Below, in pieces: positions 58,530 to 64,000 of a stretch of DNA of 64,000 nucleotides; position 1 is the stretch's first letter; each line of letters opens with the position of its first letter. The notes under the pieces were generated by a model that was given only the letters and a program-made list of their open reading frames with translations, had not been told where the DNA came from and searched no databases. Origin of the DNA: Microcebus murinus (taxonomy: Eukaryota; Chordata; Mammalia; Primates; Cheirogaleidae); assembly GCF_040939455.1 (NCBI RefSeq), contig NC_134106.1, forward strand, positions 86,621,001 to 86,685,000. Direction: 5' to 3'. Position numbers and translations under genes: made by a program.

Positions 58530-58858
58530 TGTTTTTTAAATTTTTTTTGAGACAGAGTCTTGCTTTGTTGCCCAGGCTAGAGTGAGTACCATGTCGTCAG
58601 CCTAGCTCACAGCAACCTCAAACTCCTAAGCAATCCTGCTGCCTCAGCCTCCCGAGTAACTGGGACTACAGGCATGCACCACCACACCCAGCTAATTTTT
58701 TCTATATATATTAGTTGGCCCATGAATTTCTTTCTATTTATAGTAGAGACAGGGTCTCACTCTTGCTCAGGCTGGTTTTGAACTCCTGACCTCGAGCAAT
58801 CTGCCCACCTTGGCCTCCCAGAGTGCTAGGATTACAGGCGTGAGCCACCGTGCCTGGC
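58530..58858 (-). mobile_element. Lemur-type Alu, antisense, with 14-bp target duplication
   Basis: Antisense dimer with the lemur signatures 'AGAGTGAGTACCATGTCGTC', 'TTAGTTGGCCCATGAATTTC' and 'AGAGTGCTAGGATTACAGGC'. TGATTAAGCTTGTG occurs on both sides (58516-58529 and 58859-58872). Insertion was into the antisense L1M. Confidence 0.95.
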
Positions 58859-59261
58859 TGATTAAGCTTGTGCTGAATCTATACATCAAGTTGGAAAGAA
58901 CTAATATCTTGACATTATCGAGTTGTCTTCTCCATTAACATAGAATATTTCTCTGCTTATTTAATTCTTTGATTTCTTTTATCGGAGTTTTATATTTTTC
59001 CCACATGAATGTAATACATATTTTGTTAGATTTATACCTATTTATTTTGGGGGATTGCTAATGTAAATGGTATTGTGGTTTTTATTTCAGATGTCAATTA
59101 TTCATTGCTGGCATATCAGAAAGCAATCAACTTTTGTATATTAACTTTGTATCTTGAAACCTTGCTATAATGCTTATTAGTTCCAGGAAGTTTTCTAGTT
59201 TATTCTTTTAAATTTTCTACATATCTCCTGTGTACAAAGACAGTTTTATTCCTTCCTTCCA

Positions 59262-59300
59262 TATATATACATATATATATATACATATATATATATATAC
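59262..59300. repeat. TA-rich microsatellite (TATATATACA-type)
   Basis: A run of 'ATATATATACATATATATAT' units within the antisense L1M. Confidence 0.9.
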
Positions 59301-60939
59301 TTTTTATTTCCTTTTCTTGTCTTATTGCATTAGCTAGGACCTCCAGTACAATGTTGAAGAGGAATGGTGAGAGGAGACATTCTTGCTTTGCTCTGATCTT
59401 AGTGAGAAAGCTCCTAGTTTCTCACTATTAAATATGAAGTTAGCTGTGGGATTCTTGTAGATATTCTTTATGAACTTGAGACAATTACCCTCAATTTTTA
59501 TTTTACTGAGAGTAAAATAAAAACACCATGAATACCATGAATGGGTGTTCGATTTTGTCAAATGCTTTTCCTGCATCTATTAATATGAGCATTTAATTTT
59601 TCTTCTTTAGCTAGTTGATGAGATGGATTACATGACTGATTTTTAAATGTTGAACCAGCCATGTGTAACCAAGATAAATCCCACTTGGTCAGAGTGTATA
59701 ATTATTTTTATAAATTATTGGATTCACTTTTCTAATATTTTGTTGAAGAGTTTTGCATCTATGATCATGAGAAATATTAGTCTATAGTTTTCTTCTTTTA
59801 TAATACCTTTGTCTGGTTTTATATGAAGATAATGCTAGCCTCATAGAATAAGTTAGGAAGAATTCCTTCTGCTTTTATCTTCTGGAAGAGATTGTAGAAA
59901 ATTGGCATAATTTCTTTCTTAATGTTTGTAGAATTTACTAGTGAACCCATCTGGGCCTGGTGCTTTCTGTTTTGGAAGATAATTAATTATTGATTCAATT
60001 TCTTTAATAGATATAAGCCTATTAAGATTATCTATTTATGCTTGTGTCTTTCAAGAAATTGGTTCATTTCATCTAGCTTATCAACTTTGTAGGCATAGAG
60101 TTATTCATATTACTTTATTATTATTTTAATGTCTATAAGATCTATAGGGATGCCTCCTCTTTCATTTCTGATATTAGTAACTTGTGTCTTCTCTCTGTTT
60201 TTCTTAGTTTGCGTGGCTAGAGGGCTTATCATTTTATTGATCTTTTTAAAGAACCAGCTTTTGATTTCATTGATTTTCTTTATTGATTTCCTATTTTTCA
60301 ATGTCATTCATTTCTGCTCTAATGTTTATTATTTCTCTTATTCTGCTCACTTAGGACTTAATTTGTTGTTGTTTCTCAAGTTGCCTAAGGTGGAAGCCTG
60401 GATTGTTTTATTTTAGATCTTTCTTCCTTTCTAGTATATGTATTCAATGCTATAAATTTTCCTCTATGCAATGCTTTTGCTATATCCCACATGTAAGTTT
60501 TACTTTCAATTTCATTTAATTTAAAATATTTTAAAAATTGCTTTTGAGATTTCTTCTTTGAACTATATTCAGGAGTGTTTTATTTAATATTCAAGTACTT
60601 GGGTACTTCAAGTACCGGCTATCTTTCTGTTACTGATTTCTAGTGTGTAAGATTTCTGTCCTGTTAAATTTGTAAAAATGTGTTTTATGGCCCAGAACAT
60701 GGTCTTTCTTGGTGAATATCCCATGTGAGCTTCAGAAGAATGTGTATTCTGCTGTTGCTGCATGCAGTAGTCTGTGAGTGTCAGTTAGACCCAGTTGATT
60801 GATGGTGCTGTTGAGTTCAAGTGTGTCTCACTGACCTCCTGCCTGCTGGACCTGTCAGTTAATGATAGAGGGGTGTTGAAGTCTCCCACCAACAACTTTT
60901 TACAATCTGTATTAAACAAATGCAGATCACTAAACAGTC

Positions 60940-61450
60940 CTCACGCGTATCTTAGACATTTATTTATCCCAGAACTATTTACCAAGCAGCTGTGTCTCAG
61001 GCATGCTTCTTGGCATTGGGATCCATGTGGTGAACAAAACAAGTGACGTCCTTGCCCTTCTGTAGCTGATGTTCTAGTGGGGGATGGACAAACATGTGAG
61101 AAAGAATTAACAAACATCCATCTAGGTGCTTGTACGCAGGAGTGAGGAAAACTGAGCAAGGCATCATCAGTAGGGTCATGGTGTTCTAGACAGAGGCCAA
61201 ATGAAGGAAGGAGGCAGCCATGCAGGGGGAATGTTCCAGACGGAGGCAGCATGTGTTGAACACTTGGCCCAGAGCAGGTGAGAGGGAGGGACAGTGGGTG
61301 GAGAGGGGTGCCAGAGGCCAGCAGACCGGTCAGGGCAGCCTTGAGGTATGGTGGGGGTGTCTGGATTCTACTCTGTGTACAGCAGGAGCCTTGGTGGTTC
61401 TGATAGTGATATGGTCACATTCACCCTTTTAGAGAGACCAGCAGCCATGC
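60940..61450 (+). repeat. L2 LINE 3' region
   Basis: 'CATTTATTTATCCCAGAACTATTTACCAAGC' (blocks), 'CAGGCATGCTTCTTGGCATTGGGATCC', 'GTTCTAGTGGGGGATGGACAAAC' and later 'TGTGTTGAACACTTGGCCCAGAGCAGG' plus 'GGTATGGTGGGGGTGTCTGG' follow the L2 3' end in order. Confidence 0.7.
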
Positions 61451-61864
61451 AGGGTGGGCAGGGAGGGTGAGGATGGAAGCCAGAAGGCCCTCAGGAGGCA
61501 GAGGGCCTCAGAAGGGGATGAGGCCATGTGGAGCAGGAGCTGCCTTCTCTCTGAAAGGACGTGAATGCCACACACAGCTACATCACAGTTAAAGACAAGG
61601 AGGGAGGTGACAAGAGGGAGCATGGTTGACTTGACCAGAGAGACAAGAAAGCCGTTTTGCAATGAAGACAAGGCTAGTATTTTCGCTACGTGACTCGTGA
61701 GTATTTTTACACAGGCACTCCTTTAGAAGTATGTAGCTCTGTCTATGTGTACAGGTGTTCGGGGAGGAAGGGGAGAGATGCCAAGTATTTAAGGAGTCAG
61801 ACTGAGAACTCTCCTCCACTGCCGGAGGACATGTGAGATGGCTCGACCCCTTGGGACAGAAGGT

Positions 61865-62215
61865 AGCAGTTTTTTAAGAAGTTAAAAGTCATACCACCTA
61901 TGACTCAGCCATTCCACTCCTAGAAGAAATGAAAACACATGCCTATATGAAGGCTCGAACGCGAGTGATGGTAGCAGCTTCATTTGTGACAACCCTGCAC
62001 TGGAAAGAGCCCAGATGTCAACCAGCTGACAAAGGGAGGAACAAACTGTGGCACACCCGTGCAACGGAACACTGCTCAGCAATGAAAAGAAACACGTGAC
62101 CGATACATACAATAATAGAAATAAAGCACAAAGTCATTAAACCAGACAGGAGAAAAGAACACCTACTGGATGGTTCCATTTACATAACACTTTGGAAAAT
62201 GCAGACTCCTGTTTC
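61865..62215 (+). mobile_element. Old L1M 3' end, sense
   Basis: 'CCATTCCACTCCTAGAAGAAATGAAAACACATG' (blocks), 'GCAGCTTCATTTGTGACAACCC', 'GATGTCAACCAGCTGACAAAGGG' and 'GGATGGTTCCATTTACATAACACTTTGGAAAATGCAGACTC' (blocks) follow the L1ME/L1MC 3' end order. Confidence 0.75.
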
Positions 62216-62693
62216 ATGGCAGGAGGCAGCTCGGTGGCTTCCTGGGTCCAGCGAGGCACGAGGAAGGACGGCAGAGGGGCACCGGCCCGTGCTGAGGGCA
62301 GGGGCAGGTACGTCACCCCGATCGTGGGCTGCTGCACAGGGCTCTGCTACATCGAAACTCATCAAAGGTGTAAAAACCATAGGGACATCTTTATTTTAAA
62401 AATGAACATAATATGTTTTGTGAATATACAGATTTTAGTGCCAGAAGAAGGGGTGAGCATGATTCCATGTCTCTTTGGGAGTCAGCATTTGAGACAGCAC
62501 CTCTGCTTTGACTCAGCCCTACTCCACCGCCGCCTCTCTGCTCCGGTCCTGACACATCTGCAATGCGTCAGCCAGGATGGGCTGAGGAACAAATGCTAAG
62601 CAAGAGCCTCTGAAACACCAGTGTAATGTTTCAGCCCAGGTTCACCACTTTTGCTCACGAAAGCTCCCACAACTCCTTGATCCAAACTAGGTA

Positions 62694-62791
62694 CAGTCAT
62701 GTGTTGCTTAACAATGGGGTATATTCTGAGACATGCGTTGGTGGTTGATTTCATCACTGCGTGTACATCAGAGTGTACTTACACTAGCCTG
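62694..62791 (+). mobile_element. DNA-transposon-derived fragment (pogo/Tigger-type end)
   Basis: 'TACAGTCATGTGTTGCTTAACAATGGGG' (start block), 'TTCTGAGACATGCGTTGGTGG', 'TTTCATCACTGCGTGTACATCAGAGTGTACTTACACTA' (blocks) is a well-known mammalian repeat end with a CAGTCATG... terminus, truncated at its right. The exact family name is not assigned. Confidence 0.5.
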
Positions 62792-64000
62792 AATGTGCTT
62801 CACCGAAGGGTGTCAGCCACCCTTGTCCTCTGCCTGTGACTTCCCCCTGCAAGGCCTCCTGGCACTGGGCACAGACAGCTCAGAGTCACATTGCAGTGCT
62901 GGGCTCATGTACTTTTGGTTAAGGACAAATCCACGAGCTCTGGAAACCCAACAAGCAAATAATGTTAATAATAAGGCAGGCATTCTCTGCAAGCACTGAA
63001 AGGCTTGACTGATATGTTTTTGCCAGACAGAAGAACACCCGGGTCTCATGAAGAAAGGCCAGAAAACTGTGATTTTCCTCAGGAAGCAAACCGGGTTGCT
63101 CCAGCAGTTGGTTATGTGTGAAGTTTGGGGCCAGACGCTTGCCCACTGCGACCACAGACCACGTCAGTCATGCCTCCGTGGAGGGTCTGGGTCTAGAAAA
63201 CGGGGTTCTCGAAGCATTTTCGAGATGTGTGAGCTACAGAATGCACCTGTGAGCAGTTGTGCTGTATCCTGCCAGGTGGAGTCACTTAATGGTGACCATT
63301 TTAATATCAGGGAACAGTGTTTCAGGGGTATAGCTGAGCCTGCCTCGCTCACGAGGATCCTTCCCGTCCTCTGGGGTGGCCGGGCTGTGGGTCACGGACT
63401 GCTGGTACGTCCTCATCAAACGGCCCAGGGACCTCAAAACAAAAAGAAAATAAGGTTTATTTTGGGATGATTCATTTCCTCATCGATAAATGACAGGACT
63501 TGAAAGGATGATCGCCGAGCCCCGCGGCTCTCGCCACCTGTGAGTCCAGGCTGTGTTCTCAGGAGACTCTGGCCGACTCCCGCACAACCTGTACGGCCGT
63601 ATGTTCTGGAGCTCTGCTAGATCTGAGTGGGGCGGGTGCTGTCGCACTTCATTGGTGAGTGGGCTGCCGTCGGAGTCACCTGCTCCAGGACAGACGGCGA
63701 TGGGGTCCAACGCCCTTGCTTTTCCACTCGCCCCTCACTGTCTCGGCCTCCATATCCCCAGTGGGACAACCCCGAGAGGTTAGTCACAGGAGATAAAGTA
63801 ATGCACGGCCCAGGATAACTCATCTGCCCTGTGCACAGAGCGCTTCTTAAACTTTCCCCACATTCTCCTTCGCTAAGACTAATCAGCCACAGCCAAAGTG
63901 GATGCCTGGAAGTTCTGCAGAAGGCAGGGGCTGTGTGTGTAGCCAGTTGGTGTCATTTAGTCTGAAAAGTGTGTCGCTTTCCTCTGTGATTGTATTGGTC

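Larger units (their letters stand above)
56290..60925 (-). mobile_element. L1M-type LINE-1, antisense, with nested Alus
   Basis: About 4.6 kb including insertions. From low to high coordinates it gives the reverse complement of an L1M 3' UTR ('GGCTTTATTTTCAAGAGCAAATTTTGG' blocks, 'CCAAATAATATTCCATTGTC') and ORF2 C-terminus ('TTGTTCCAGCACCATTTCTTG' blocks). Then comes ORF2 reverse transcriptase ('GCTAGGACCTCCAGTACAATG', 'CATCTGGGCCTGGTGCTTTC') and upstream ORF2 ('AAAGAACCAGCTTTTGATTTCATTG' blocks, 'TTGAAGTCTCC'). The reverse transcriptase catalytic motif region near 59215-59240 is degraded and followed by a TA expansion. ORF1 and the 5' UTR are lacking. Alu elements split it at 58.03-58.86 kb. 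Confidence 0.85.
1..64000 (+). other. SH3RF3: Interior of the SH3RF3 gene (introns plus four exons)
   Basis: Four coding exons lie in order on the + strand with compatible splice phases. They spell a continuous 282-residue segment that matches what I remember of vertebrate SH3RF3 (POSH2): a short Ser/Ala/Thr linker, the third SH3 domain, then long Pro/Ser/Thr-rich linkers with the KLDEKK motif. The upstream RING/SH3-1/SH3-2 exons and the downstream exon(s) with the lysine-rich stretch and SH3-4 are absent, so the window starts and ends within introns. The close paralogue SH3RF1 shares the SH3 domain. The linker sequence (for example GGAGPPRNNV and LTSAASAITPPN) is what points to SH3RF3. The gene span is inferred; the exons themselves are seen. 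Confidence 0.9.
61451..64000. other. Terminal intronic stretch
   Basis: This holds an L1 3' fragment and a small DNA-transposon fragment (listed separately) and otherwise apparently unique intron. No lysine-rich or SH3-4 exon of SH3RF3 and no other gene was seen before the window ends. Confidence 0.5.

Noticed and set aside
42892..64000. Search for the next SH3RF3 exon (lysine-rich stretch, fourth SH3)
   Set aside because: No sequence encoding the expected KEKKSGLLKLL-type or a further ALY..W..P..Y pattern was found on the + strand.
1..64000. tRNA, snRNA, snoRNA and miRNA genes
   Set aside because: No cloverleaf with A/B boxes outside SINEs, and no recognisable snRNA or box C/D or H/ACA structure was seen by eye; a covariance-model scan would be needed to exclude small ones.

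Overview
This is a vertebrate nuclear, non-coding-dominated window. The organism is most probably a strepsirrhine primate, and a lemur is the best fit. Three Alu elements carry the lemur-type dimeric structure, with a middle linker containing a TTGGCCAA-like and TTTCTTTCTAT stretch and a right arm ending 'GCTAGGCTGACGCCACGGCACTCACTCTAGCC'-like. An L1 3' end of the kind abundant in lemurs and galagos is also present. Older eutherian repeats (MIR, L2, Tigger1, MaLR LTRs, ERV-L, L1M) fill much of the rest.

Only one protein-coding gene can be supported. Four internal coding exons on the + strand (9573-9676, 24532-24702, 28692-28942, 42572-42891) have AG/GT splice sites and mutually consistent phases (0/2, 2/2, 2/1, 1/0). 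Together they encode 282 residues that I recognise as the central part of SH3RF3 (POSH2), a RING and multi-SH3 E3 ubiquitin ligase and JNK-pathway scaffold. The second exon encodes essentially the whole third SH3 domain. The exons on either side encode the low-complexity Ser/Thr/Pro-rich linkers. The RING, SH3-1/2 and SH3-4 exons are not in this window, so both ends lie in introns and the whole window is interior to the gene.

Layout. 1-9.5 kb: GC-rich intron with one hAT-type MER element, an MST LTR, an MLT1-like LTR and a MIR. 9.6-24.5 kb: intron with L1 fragments, a 4.1-kb L1M (12.4-16.5 kb) and a decayed Tigger1 DNA transposon (16.5-18.5 kb) that carries its own small nested mariner-like MITE. 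A perfect 60-bp tandem duplication sits near 21.9 kb. 24.7-42.6 kb: two introns with TG-rich low-complexity DNA, an apparently unique block near 32 kb that looks like a conserved non-coding element, L2 and a broken L1M (33.4-38.4 kb). 42.9-64 kb: a long intron with a 7SL-like fragment and a CpG-rich segment of unknown family starting at TTAA-CCC (47.3-48.5 kb, possibly piggyBac-like and lineage-specific, split by a lemur Alu). It also has an antisense ERV-L provirus remnant with an MLT2-type LTR (51.4-55.2 kb), an antisense L1M carrying nested Alus (56.3-60.9 kb), and L2/L1 fragments.

I found no operon, CRISPR array, phage or new enzymatic system. The observations most worth following are the 47.3-48.5 kb element, the MITE inside Tigger1, and the unique AT-motif-rich intronic blocks that may be enhancers. 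All family names come from recognition of consensus features by eye; no database search was possible.
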